Position numbers and translations under genes: made by a program. Shown here in pieces: positions 14,457 through 21,621 of a stretch of DNA of 27,802 nt. Position 1 is the stretch's first letter. Each line of letters opens with the position of its first letter. The notes under the pieces were generated by a model that was given only the letters and a program-made list of their open reading frames with translations, ran no database searches and had not been told where the DNA came from. Origin of the DNA: a virus; the IMG/VR virus record IMGVR_UViG_3300020472_000138, positions 1 to 27,802 of that record; one strand, given 5' to 3'.

Positions 14457-15814
14457 TATGCTTTCTTAGTGTTTTTTGAAAAATGCATTCCATAAGAATC
14501 TCTTATCAAATTTATAGAAGTAACTGATTTCTCTGGTTCAAAGTAATGACATAACGATTGAATAATATAGACACCACTTGCTTTTTGATCAGGGCCTTGT
14601 TCTTTATTATCAGAAACCTTTTCAATTTCTAAATTTAAAGTATCTCCTGCCTCCAAATCAGTATTACAGGGAATGGTGATAGTATGTTTTTGTGAGAATA
14701 GTATATTATATCTAGTAGACCCTGCAGCATAGTATAATTCAGGACTATTATTTACATCAATATTTTCTTTTTCAGCACCATTATTCAATATAGCAGTTTG
14801 AACTCTATGAGAAGTATTACCTTCATTCATATCATCAATCAAAATTTGAGGAGTTTCTGGAGTTTTTCCTAGAGTAGAGAACTTGGGATCTTTAAACAGT
14901 TTTCCACTTTCAGATGAAACATCAAGCTCAGTAAACTTATAAGATGCTGGATCAAAAAATACGGTCTTATTAGAATATACACCAGATCTAATTTGAGATG
15001 TAAGATTCTGATCTTTCTCTGTTGTGAGGGTTGCTATTTTATAATCAGCATGTTCTTCATAAACGTGGCAGGGGACACCTCCATCATACCAATATGTTTG
15101 CTCGTAGGGTTCTTTATTAATCATCGAATCTGCTGAAACAAAATGGAATCCACTTCTAGTTTCATACGCAAAATAACCAGGATTAGCAGTATTTTGAGGT
15201 ATAGTTTGTTTTGCCAACATAGCAATCAAATCAAATGGTCTCTTCGTCATTCCTGCAAAAGCATATGAGTTACTTGAATCATCAACATGTATCATAGAAG
15301 AAGGCATTCTCATTTGGAATCGAGCAATGAATTTTACTGATTCAGAAATACGGTTACAATAGAAACCAGTAACTCTCTTTGTATTATTAGTCCATCCTAT
15401 CTTCGATATAACTCTAAGTTGAACCGTTTCTCTTGATGCATTTTTGTTTAAGACTGTAACTTCCTCAACGTATAGTTGTTTAAATGGATCCCTTTCATCA
15501 GTATAATCTATTCCTTTACCTAGAGTATCTTGTATCTTAATCAATATCCTACATCCTACCTCAAGAGGAAGAGCACTATGTAACGAACCTCTTCTTCCTT
15601 GAGTATCATCTTGATCTACAGCAGCATCAAGAGTACTTTGAATGGTTATCACTCCTGTAATATAAGGGGATAGAATATTTTCATAGAAGAATATACTAAG
15701 AATCCTAAAAGGAGCTCCATATTCTTTATACTCATCATCTCCAAGTTCTACACTATTTCTACCATTAGCAGAGATTATTTTAAACTTTTCGTATTTAGAT
15801 CCTTGTGCTTGCAT
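14456..15814 (-). CDS. 27: Baseplate hub subunit, gp27-like
   Basis: A 452-residue protein (T4 gp27 has 391). The N-terminal part reads KFKIISANGRNSVELGDD and FRILSIFFYENILSPYITG, a pattern typical of hub proteins, where two tube-like barrels form the ring joining tube and spike. Further hub-like features are YVEEVTVLNKN, SESVKFIARFQ and the C-terminal NTDLEAGDTLNLEIEKVSD and GVYIIQSLCHYFEPE. It lies directly upstream of the gp5 OB-fold gene, as expected for hub partners, with TAATG overlaps at both ends. Identification rests on these features and on context; sequence similarity to T4 gp27 itself is weak by eye. Confidence 0.75.
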   Translation of the reverse strand: MQAQGSKYEKFKIISANGRNSVELGDDEYKEYGAPFRILSIFFYENILSPYITGVITIQSTLDAAVDQDDTQGRRGSLHSALPLEVGCRILIKIQDTLGKGIDYTDERDPFKQLYVEEVTVLNKNASRETVQLRVISKIGWTNNTKRVTGFYCNRISESVKFIARFQMRMPSSMIHVDDSSNSYAFAGMTKRPFDLIAMLAKQTIPQNTANPGYFAYETRSGFHFVSADSMINKEPYEQTYWYDGGVPCHVYEEHADYKIATLTTEKDQNLTSQIRSGVYSNKTVFFDPASYKFTELDVSSESGKLFKDPKFSTLGKTPETPQILIDDMNEGNTSHRVQTAILNNGAEKENIDVNNSPELYYAAGSTRYNILFSQKHTITIPCNTDLEAGDTLNLEIEKVSDNKEQGPDQKASGVYIIQSLCHYFEPEKSVTSINLIRDSYGMHFSKNTKKA

Positions 15815-16866
15815 TATGGTAACCCCATTGTATTTCCTGATGATGATGATCCAACAGGTGATTTCATATTATCTCCACCTCCACCAGATGAACCACCTCC
15901 ACCTCCACCACCAACACGAACTACTTTTTCTATAGGTTGAACAATCACCTTTCCTTTATTCTTCTGTTTTTGAGTAGGGCCTAATCCCCCATTAGCAGAT
16001 TTTGTAACACTGAATCCATTTTTCCTTCCTTTATCTATTTCCTTTTGAATTTCTGGAGAAACTTGCGATTTTTGACTATTAAGTTTACTTTTTGCTTTAT
16101 CTCCCTTACCCTTTACTACTTTATTTACCCTACCCAGTACCGATTCCTTACTTATTGACTTTGATGATTGGTCCTGTTTATCATCAACCTTATTCATAGT
16201 ATCCTGTGCCTGAACAAAATCCGAAGATTCTTTCAATGCCTGACTTAATATCTTATCTTTTTTGTCTTCATCTTTCTTATCTTCTTGTTCTTCATCCTTA
16301 CCCTTTTCTCCACTAAATTCTTGCTTTTCAAGTTCCTTATTAATACCCTCATTACTCTTTATCATAGAGGTTTTTGCTTGTTCCAACTCTCTATTCTTCT
16401 TACCCAAACCCATTATTCCAGCTGCTGCCTTAAATATAAACATTATACCACCTGCCAGTTTACTCAATGCCCCCATTATAACATCCCAAATAGGTTTAAT
16501 AACATCGATTACTTTACCAATAGCATTAGCAAATCCACGTAGTTTTGTTATTAAAAAACCAACCAGTAATATTAATGTCGTCTTAATAATCTTTCCTAGA
16601 AATCCGCCCTTATTTCCTAAAATATTACCACCACCCGATTCCTGTTCATTAGAAGAGGATTTTTGAACAGTTTCTCTTGATTGTTGTTTGTCTCTTTGTA
16701 GTTGAATTTTCTTTAACTTATCTCTTTTCTTAAGTATGTTGCTTTTAATATTTCTAGCACTTAATTTTTTCTTTACGGCTTTTTTTGCAGCACCTTTGAT
16801 GGTCTGTTTTGCACCTTGTTTAGCAACCGCTTTTAAGGCTACTTTTGCTATTAATCCCCAGACCAT
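15814..16866 (-). CDS. Basic membrane-segment tail protein, possible second tape measure
   Basis: A 350-residue protein. Residues 1-70 are extremely lysine-rich (AVAKQGAKQTIKGAAKKAVK). Residues about 90-155 hold hydrophobic helices (IIKTTLILLVGFLITKL and IWDVIMGALSKLAGGIMFIF). Then comes a charged region (KGKDEEQEDKKDEDKKDKIL) and a flexible Gly/Ser C-terminus (VGGGGGGGSSGGGG). The basic head, hydrophobic helices and low-complexity tail resemble a tape-measure protein, and it starts immediately after the stop of the larger tape-measure-like gene (TAA then ATG). It may line the tube lumen or form a membrane pore during DNA entry. I cannot assign a T4 counterpart; gp29 function could be shared between this protein and its neighbour. 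Confidence 0.65.
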   Translation of the reverse strand: MVWGLIAKVALKAVAKQGAKQTIKGAAKKAVKKKLSARNIKSNILKKRDKLKKIQLQRDKQQSRETVQKSSSNEQESGGGNILGNKGGFLGKIIKTTLILLVGFLITKLRGFANAIGKVIDVIKPIWDVIMGALSKLAGGIMFIFKAAAGIMGLGKKNRELEQAKTSMIKSNEGINKELEKQEFSGEKGKDEEQEDKKDEDKKDKILSQALKESSDFVQAQDTMNKVDDKQDQSSKSISKESVLGRVNKVVKGKGDKAKSKLNSQKSQVSPEIQKEIDKGRKNGFSVTKSANGGLGPTQKQKNKGKVIVQPIEKVVRVGGGGGGGSSGGGGDNMKSPVGSSSSGNTMGLP

Positions 16867-19176
16867 TTAAGCCATTACCCCCAACTCTTCTTTCATCTTT
16901 GCTACATATGGATTTGATGCATCCTCAGGAGAAAGCATAGGCAATGAACTTCCTCCTATAGGTGTATCTAATGGTGTAATACCTCCACTTTGATCTTTTA
17001 TAAGATCATTAATAATAACTCTATTTGCATCTTCATCTCCTTCCAGGTTACCAGTTTTATTTACATTCTTATTTAATTTAGTTTTCTCACCCATTCCTAC
17101 GGCATCTGATACCATATCTGCTGCTTTACCACCAAGCATAGCACCACCAATACCACCAATCAAACCACCAAGAACTGCTCCTATAGCTGTTCCTGCACCT
17201 GGAATAACACTACCAATAGCAGCACCAATAGCAGCACCTTTACCAGCACCTGCCATTCCACCAAGTGTGGATCCTGCAGTACCTAATAATGCTTTTCCTT
17301 TAGTCTGTCCTTCCTCTAATCTACCTTTAAACTCCATACCAGCAAAAAGAACACTTAATACCCCTCCAGCACCTCTAGGAATTGGCAGTTTCTTGATTCT
17401 CTTGGCAACTATGTTACTTTTTTGTAGGGCTTTTCCAACAGGGCCCTTCACTCTTTTAAACTGTGCTACAGTTTTTGGTTTAATACCAAATGCTGCATCT
17501 GTAACGCCACCCTTAACAGATCTCATACCTGTCTTAGTAACTTTAGCACCAAATGCCTTGTTACGTGCACCTCTTAAACCTTTTCTAAGCCAGTTATTTT
17601 TACCTAAGTTCTTCCAACCCCTTGCTAGGTTCTTTGCAGTTTCAGAAATATACGTTCCAAACCCAAACCCCAAGATCGTCATCCAGTGTCGGCCAAAGAA
17701 ATTAAAGAATCCATCTATTGCCCCTGTATGATTTCTCAACCATTTTATAACTGGAGATGATATAAATCCAAGAAGGAGAACTGTAAATAAACTTTTAAGT
17801 CTACCCAATAAACCCATTACAGGTTTTTTTGCTTTATCAGCTACACCTTTACCTCTCTTCTCTGCAGCTTTACCAGAACCTTCTACACTTTCTTCTGCTG
17901 CTTTTCTTTTTGCATCTAGTTTTTTCTTTCTTGCTTTTTGTAGTAAGTTTCTTTCTTTCGTTATACGGTCAGCAAAGTCTAATGACATTGCATTTCCTAT
18001 ATCATTAAGAACAGTAGTTGTTTCTTCTAATGATTCTTTTATCTCCGATTGACTTTGTATTATATTATTAGTCTTTTCTTGTAACTCTGTAATGACAACA
18101 GGATCTGCATTCTGAGACTGACCTTTAGATTCCTCCTGTGCTTGCTGTGCTTGCTGTGCTTGCACTTGATTGTTTACTATCTCACCAGTAGTTTCATTTA
18201 ATGATGTAATAACCTCACTCTGTTGGGTCTGATTGTTTATTATAGTTTCTTGAGTCTCACGTAGAATCGAAGTATTACTTTGTATTCTACGGATTTTTAT
18301 ATTATTATCTCTTTGAGTTTTAATCTGACTATTTTGTAACCCTAGAAATCTCTCATTCTGTTCCTTCTGACTTTCAATTTGGTTGGTTTGTAATTTTTGA
18401 AGTTGTTCAGTCTGGATAGTCTGACTTTGAATCTGACTAGTTTGTATTTTTTGAAGTTGTTCGGTATGGATAGTCTGAGTTTGAATCTGACTAGTTTGTA
18501 AGTTTTGAAGTTGTTGACCCTGATCATGTTGGGTTTTAGAAGTTCTAGTAAGAACATTCATTATTACATCAACCCTAGAACTCAAGGATGCAAATGATTT
18601 TTGAAGACCATTTATCATCTTAACAATATGATCTCCAGCACCAGCACTTTGTGTAGGTTTAGATGCAGGTTTATCTACTTTAGGTACAGGTTTAACTGTA
18701 GGTTTAGCTGCCTTGGGTGTAGATGTAGCAGATGTAGGTTTAGATGCCTTGGGTGTAGATGTAGCAGATGTAGGTTTACTTATCTTGGATGGACTAGCAA
18801 GTTTACCTACCTTGGATGTAGGTTTACTTATCTTAGATTTAGATTTATCTTTAAGAGGTTCATCTACTTTAGGAGATGCAGGTTCTGCTGCCATTCTTCT
18901 CTGAGCAGCAGAAGAAGTGAATGACATAGATATCCCATCTGAGAATGTGCCATCCCATTTACTTAACTTAGAAAGCAAGTTCTCTGGTTTAACCTTAAGA
19001 GGTTTGGGTATCTTGGGTGCTTTAAATAAAGGTTGTTTTCCTAACTTAGGTTTGGATATATCCGATACTTTAATTTTTGACGCAGTAAGTTTTGGGCCAC
19101 CAGAAGCAAGTGCTGAACTTTTTACTAGTGTTTTCTTTAAAGATGCTTGTTGTGTATTTAAGTTAATAATTGCCAC
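16867..19176 (-). CDS. Tape-measure-like tail protein, 769 residues
   Basis: The probable tape measure. It starts at GTG 19174-19176; no ATG is nearby, and the first residues are MAIINLNTQQASLKKT after it. The N-terminal 200 residues are basic and proline-rich with KPTSATSTPKA repeats. Residues about 222-320 are a Gln-rich coiled coil of 18-residue repeats (QTSQIQTQTIHTEQLQKI type). Hydrophobic helices follow near 450-480 (SLFTVLLLGFISSPVIKWL), and a glycine-rich membrane-active-looking stretch at about 630-690 (GMAGAGKGAAIGAAIGSVIP). The gene lies directly after gp26 and its frameshift extension, the usual place for a tape measure after its chaperones. T4 gp29 has 590 residues. No lysozyme or peptidase motif is visible. 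Confidence 0.7.
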   Translation of the reverse strand: MAIINLNTQQASLKKTLVKSSALASGGPKLTASKIKVSDISKPKLGKQPLFKAPKIPKPLKVKPENLLSKLSKWDGTFSDGISMSFTSSAAQRRMAAEPASPKVDEPLKDKSKSKISKPTSKVGKLASPSKISKPTSATSTPKASKPTSATSTPKAAKPTVKPVPKVDKPASKPTQSAGAGDHIVKMINGLQKSFASLSSRVDVIMNVLTRTSKTQHDQGQQLQNLQTSQIQTQTIHTEQLQKIQTSQIQSQTIQTEQLQKLQTNQIESQKEQNERFLGLQNSQIKTQRDNNIKIRRIQSNTSILRETQETIINNQTQQSEVITSLNETTGEIVNNQVQAQQAQQAQEESKGQSQNADPVVITELQEKTNNIIQSQSEIKESLEETTTVLNDIGNAMSLDFADRITKERNLLQKARKKKLDAKRKAAEESVEGSGKAAEKRGKGVADKAKKPVMGLLGRLKSLFTVLLLGFISSPVIKWLRNHTGAIDGFFNFFGRHWMTILGFGFGTYISETAKNLARGWKNLGKNNWLRKGLRGARNKAFGAKVTKTGMRSVKGGVTDAAFGIKPKTVAQFKRVKGPVGKALQKSNIVAKRIKKLPIPRGAGGVLSVLFAGMEFKGRLEEGQTKGKALLGTAGSTLGGMAGAGKGAAIGAAIGSVIPGAGTAIGAVLGGLIGGIGGAMLGGKAADMVSDAVGMGEKTKLNKNVNKTGNLEGDEDANRVIINDLIKDQSGGITPLDTPIGGSSLPMLSPEDASNPYVAKMKEELGVMA
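18394..18501. repeat. Tandem 54-base repeat in the tape-measure gene
   Basis: Two 54-base units, 18394-18447 and 18448-18501, with about three mismatches, encoding two 18-residue Gln-rich coiled-coil units. Diverged copies continue on the downstream (lower-coordinate) side, so the protein shows about five 18-residue periods. Confidence 0.85.
18701..18772. repeat. Tandem 36-base repeat in the tape-measure gene
   Basis: Two 36-base units, 18701-18736 and 18737-18772, differ at one position and encode KPTSATSTPKA repeats in the basic N-terminal region. Related shorter pieces flank them on both sides. Confidence 0.85.
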
Positions 19177-19351
19177 TCTGTTGCTGCTTTAGATTTTCCT
19201 CTTCAATATATTGTTGGAGAAGTGAGATGTATATTTCTCTTTCCCACGGTATCATATTTTCAAGTTCTGTTAAGCTATATTTATGGTGTTGCATAAGAGC
19301 AAAGTTTGTCCGATAATAGTTCTCTAGACTCTCATGAGCTAGAGCTAACTG
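19163..19351 (-). CDS. -1 frameshift extension of gp26, 62 residues
   Basis: This frame lies -1 to gp26 and has no ATG, GTG or TTG until ATG 19292-19294, 19 codons in, and that ATG has no Shine-Dalgarno sequence. Read from the slippery site it gives QLALAHESLENYYRTNFALM, QHHKYSLTELENMIPWEREI, YISLLQQYIEEENLKQQQSGNY. The text is protein-like across its whole length, with an amphipathic helical C-terminus. It stops at 19163-19165, 14 bases inside the tape-measure gene. A gp26 fusion would have 301 residues. By analogy with lambda G/GT and P2 E/E', the extension would link the chaperone to the tape measure. If it is instead made alone, it would be a 43-residue protein from ATG 19294. I see no similarity to T4 gp51. 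Confidence 0.7.
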   Translation of the reverse strand, partial: QLALAHESLENYYRTNFALMQHHKYSLTELENMIPWEREIYISLLQQYIEEENLKQQQSGNY

Positions 19352-19357
19352 AAAAAA
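19318..19357 (-). promoter_or_regulatory. Probable -1 programmed frameshift signal
   Basis: On the minus strand the heptamer TTTTTTC (19357 to 19351) is in the right frame: T, TTT, TTC with codons Phe-Phe. After a six-base spacer, CTCTAG (19344-19339) pairs perfectly with CTAGAG (19327-19322) around an 11-base loop. The stem can extend by four pairs (AGTT 19350-19347 with AACT 19321-19318) across a two-base bulge. The gp26 stop codon lies in the spacer. Confidence 0.7.
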
Positions 19358-20067
19358 GACGCTAAACCCTCCAATACAACTTCACTCTCAACTTCAGTCT
19401 CTGGATTTTTTACTTTAATCTTATGAGATAGTTTAGGCATTGTATCAAAAAATGTTTCAATCTCCTTGAACTGTTTAGAATTCATTTGTTCAACAAAATC
19501 TTTAAGTTCCTTCTTGGTACACTCAGAAGCATCCCATGATTCTTCCTCATTATATACTTGACCAATACAAGCAGTAATCACATCTAATGATTTCTCAAGA
19601 TCACTATCCACTCCTGATAGTTCAAAGTTACTTTCAATGAACTGCGTCAATGAAGGATAATTCATCTGAATAGATAGATTATCATCAAGTTTTATAATAT
19701 TGGTATGCTTCTCATTCTTTTGAACTTTTATAGAATCAATATCTATTTGCAAAGGAACTTGAGTTACACCATCATCAGGACATGTAACATTCACGTCAAC
19801 TGTTTCACCAACCGACTTAGCACGAACATTTAAAAATAAATATTCAATATCAAAAGTTGCTAGTTTCTCAATCCTGATACCTTTAGATAAAATACAGTTA
19901 CTAATAACATTTTTAATAGCATTTGTAATCTGCTTGGTATCTTCTGATTCTAATGCAATGACTAGAATCTTCTCCTCTTTAACTAAAAAAGGTCTATACT
20001 TTACTTTCCTTCCACTTGAGGGTAATACTAACTCATATGTAGGGGCAGAAATCTTGGGTAAAGGCAT
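19345..20067 (-). CDS. 26: Baseplate hub assembly protein gp26
   Basis: A 240-residue protein (T4 gp26 has 208) of the T4 baseplate gp26 family. It starts MPLPKISAPTYELVLPSSGR and contains KYRPFLVKEEKILVIALESE, then KNVISNCILSKG, a FDIEYLFLNVRAKSVGE segment and CPDDGV, all typical of the family. In T4, gp26 takes part in central hub assembly. Here it is the first gene of the hub operon, and its last codons carry a slippery TTTTTTC before the TAG stop, so it is probably the short product of a frameshift pair with the 62-residue extension. Late motifs AATAAATA and CTAAATA lie upstream in the divergent intergenic region. The start has only a weak GAAG as ribosome binding site. Confidence 0.85.
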   Translation of the reverse strand: MPLPKISAPTYELVLPSSGRKVKYRPFLVKEEKILVIALESEDTKQITNAIKNVISNCILSKGIRIEKLATFDIEYLFLNVRAKSVGETVDVNVTCPDDGVTQVPLQIDIDSIKVQKNEKHTNIIKLDDNLSIQMNYPSLTQFIESNFELSGVDSDLEKSLDVITACIGQVYNEEESWDASECTKKELKDFVEQMNSKQFKEIETFFDTMPKLSHKIKVKNPETEVESEVVLEGLASFFS

Positions 20068-20091
20068 AATGTTTTCAAACTTCAGTAAGGT

Positions 20092-20099
20092 TATTTATT
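20092..20099 (-). promoter_or_regulatory. Late promoter motif AATAAATA before gp26
   Basis: AATAAATA on the minus strand, 24 bases before the gp26 ATG, seven of eight matches to the T4 late consensus. It is one of two candidate late motifs for the hub operon; the other is at 20139-20145. Confidence 0.4.
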
Positions 20100-20105
20100 A
20101 AGTAT

Positions 20106-20112
20106 CTAAATA
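20106..20112 (+). promoter_or_regulatory. Late promoter motif CTAAATA for the plus-strand tail operon
   Basis: CTAAATA on the plus strand, 33 bases before the ATG at 20146. It is the left arm of the inverted repeat and the only candidate late motif on this strand in the gap. Confidence 0.55.
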
Positions 20113-20138
20113 CTTTATAATATAAAGATAATACTAGG

Positions 20139-20145
20139 TATTTAG
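20139..20145 (-). promoter_or_regulatory. Late promoter motif CTAAATA facing the hub operon
   Basis: CTAAATA on the minus strand, right arm of the inverted repeat, directly abutting the plus-strand ATG. A transcript toward gp26 would have a leader of about 60 bases. Confidence 0.4.
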
Positions 20146-20790
20146 ATGGCATCGGCAATACAAAATTTTAAAGATGGCTTTAGTAGGTTGAAGACCCTTC
20201 CATTATCTGTAACAAACCAATATCAAGTAACCGTAAATGGATTCACAAATGGTCTTAGAGATTACTTAAGGGACTACTATAATTTACCTAATGACAATGC
20301 AACAGGTAATTCTATAGGTATTATGTGTTCTCAAGCTGTATTGCCAGGAACTTCATTTGCAACCTTGGAAATTAGTGATAACTACCAAGGAATTAAACAA
20401 CACATTCCACACTTCCGTAACTATATAGACAGTGAATTTTCATTTTATGTTGACGCAAAACATCAACAACTCAAATTCTTTGAAGGATGGATGGATTATA
20501 TTTCTGGAGATAATGCTCCCAAGACAGAAAATCTAAAAGATGAAGCATATTTTAGAAGATTTAATTATCCTATGAGAGCTAGTACTCTAGTTGGCAAGGG
20601 GCCCACTGTTGGTTATAAATGCAATTCGTTATCTATTGTTAAATTTGATAAGAATGGTAATAATCAGTTGAAATATGACTTTGTTAATTCTTTTCCCAAA
20701 TCATTAAATACAACTCCCGTTTCATATGGTCAAGCAGAAGTAATGAAAGTAACAGTTACATTTGCCTATGATCGTTATATAATGAAGTAA
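20146..20790 (+). CDS. Tail tube family protein, probable gp54 tube initiator
   Basis: A 214-residue protein with the layout of the gp19/gp54 tail tube family. It has an N-terminal helix (AIQNFKDGFSRLKTLPLSVT), a tube-type entry segment NQYQVTVNGF, and a central loop before FRNYIDSEFSFYVDAKHQQL and FFEGWMDYISG, where T4 gp19 has its FVDW element. The final strand VMKVTVTFAYDRYI is typical of the family. The baseplate neighbours gp48 and gp53 favour gp54, the tail-tube initiator on the hub, over the main tube protein gp19. The T4 gp54 has 320 residues, so this one is shorter, and gp19 cannot be excluded. A weak AGG ribosome binding site and a CTAAATA late motif precede it. Confidence 0.65.
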   Translation: MASAIQNFKDGFSRLKTLPLSVTNQYQVTVNGFTNGLRDYLRDYYNLPNDNATGNSIGIMCSQAVLPGTSFATLEISDNYQGIKQHIPHFRNYIDSEFSFYVDAKHQQLKFFEGWMDYISGDNAPKTENLKDEAYFRRFNYPMRASTLVGKGPTVGYKCNSLSIVKFDKNGNNQLKYDFVNSFPKSLNTTPVSYGQAEVMKVTVTFAYDRYIMK

Positions 20791-20797
20791 CTCTCAA

Positions 20798-21241
20798 ATG
20801 GCAACTAAAAAAGGTTATTATAGACCCAAGAACCCTAAAAAATATAAGGGTGACTATAAGAATATCATTTTTAGGTCTAGTTGGGAAGAAAAGTTTATGA
20901 AATATTGCGATAGCAAGCAATCCATTTTGGAATGGGGTTCAGAAGAATATGTCATACCTTATAGAGATCCCACATCAGGAAAGGTACGTCGTTATTTTCC
21001 TGACTTTTATATTAAAGTGAAAGAATCTAGTGGTAAGATTAAAAAGTATATTATTGAGATCAAACCTGCAAGACAAACTAAAGAACCCAAGATACAAAAG
21101 AAAAAAACTAGAGGGTATATCTATGAAGTCTACACTTATGCAAAGAACCAAGCAAAGTGGGAAGCAGCAAAAGACTTCTGTGACAATAGATTATGGGAAT
21201 TTAAAATATTAACGGAGAGAGAACTTGGCATTTCCAACTGA
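20798..21241 (+). CDS. 4: Head completion nuclease-fold protein gp4
   Basis: A 147-residue protein starting MATKKGYYRPKNPKKYKGDY. It matches the T4 gp4 (gp50) head completion family, which has a TnsA-type PD-(D/E)XK nuclease fold. Candidate active-site residues are visible in order: Glu in FRSSWEEKF, Asp in RRYFPDFYIKV, and Glu-x-Lys in YIIEIKPARQ. In T4 the protein acts after packaging to prepare the filled head for tail joining. The tail tube gene ends seven bases upstream, with no clear Shine-Dalgarno sequence. The order gp4 near gp53 is also seen in T4, where the two are adjacent; here two genes lie between them. Confidence 0.85.
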   Translation: MATKKGYYRPKNPKKYKGDYKNIIFRSSWEEKFMKYCDSKQSILEWGSEEYVIPYRDPTSGKVRRYFPDFYIKVKESSGKIKKYIIEIKPARQTKEPKIQKKKTRGYIYEVYTYAKNQAKWEAAKDFCDNRLWEFKILTERELGISN

Positions 21242-21596
21242 CGATAATGAAAATAGAATCCGTGGGGTTATTAATAATCTAACAGGTACGGAAAGTGCTG
21301 ATGATTTAATGCTAGAACTTTTAGATATTCTACAAGAAGGTAATAAGGTACCTGAAGTTGGAAAGATATATGCATTCGTTTATCAACCAAAAACTCCTAA
21401 TATTCAATACGACCAAAATCCTTTAGTTGCTGTTACAGATATATTCAAATGGGGATTCCGTGGTCTTAACTATCATTGGGGACAGGTACGTCAATATACA
21501 TGGAATGAGATTCCTGGTGGCATCTATGAAATATACCCTGAAGAACTTTCAGATGCTATAGAAATACCTTTTGGTAATATTCGTCTAAATAACTAA
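21225..21596 (+). CDS. Conserved-looking unknown protein, 123 residues, TTG start
   Basis: The frame starts at TTG 21225, preceded by GGAGAG about five bases upstream, and overlaps the end of gp4 by 17 bases. The next in-frame ATG would cut off about 27 residues (before MLELLDILQEG), so TTG with its good ribosome binding site is preferred. The protein has an acidic helical N-terminus, then VPEVGKIYAFVYQPKTP, NPLVAVTDIFKWGFRGLNYH and WGQVRQYTWNEIPGGIYEIY. This Y-x-P-K then GFRGLNxHW pattern is reminiscent of small structural-module proteins of T4-like phages, but I cannot name a family. It sits between gp4 and gp48, so a virion or assembly role is likely. Confidence 0.65.
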   Translation: MAFPTDDNENRIRGVINNLTGTESADDLMLELLDILQEGNKVPEVGKIYAFVYQPKTPNIQYDQNPLVAVTDIFKWGFRGLNYHWGQVRQYTWNEIPGGIYEIYPEELSDAIEIPFGNIRLNN

Positions 21597-21599
21597 ATA
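21585..21599 (+). promoter_or_regulatory. Two CTAAATA late motifs before gp48
   Basis: CTAAATA occurs at 21585-21591 and again at 21593-21599 on the plus strand. The second contains the TAA stop of the preceding gene (21594-21596). The gp48 ATG is 23 bases after the second copy. Confidence 0.5.
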
Positions 21600-21621
21600 A
21601 GAAATAATATCCTCCAGATAT

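Larger units (their letters stand above)
20104..20147. repeat. Inverted repeat carrying divergent late promoter motifs
   Basis: ATCTAAATAC (20104-20113) and GTATTTAGAT (20138-20147) are perfect 10-base inverted repeats 24 bases apart. Each arm holds a CTAAATA late motif, one facing the plus-strand tail genes and one facing the minus-strand hub operon. A second perfect palindrome, CTTTATA-A-TATAAAG (20113-20127), lies between them. The right arm includes the first two bases of the plus-strand ATG. Confidence 0.8.

Noticed and set aside
16262-16666. Long plus-strand frame opposite the 350-residue tail protein
   Set aside because: Low-complexity Ser/Ile/Pro text mirrors the Lys-rich and hydrophobic codons on the other strand; the minus-strand gene is tied to its neighbours by tight start-stop junctions.
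17267-17731. Plus-strand frame opposite the tape-measure gene
   Set aside because: No start signal, and the sense gene has clear domains and in-frame repeats here.
18394-18772. Tandem repeats considered as a CRISPR array
   Set aside because: The repeats are contiguous with no spacers, multiples of three long, and encode regular protein repeats.
19163-19294. Standalone small gene from ATG 19294, possibly gp51
   Set aside because: No ribosome binding site, the protein-like sequence begins well before this ATG, and there is no similarity to T4 gp51, which is far longer. Frameshifting explains the data better.
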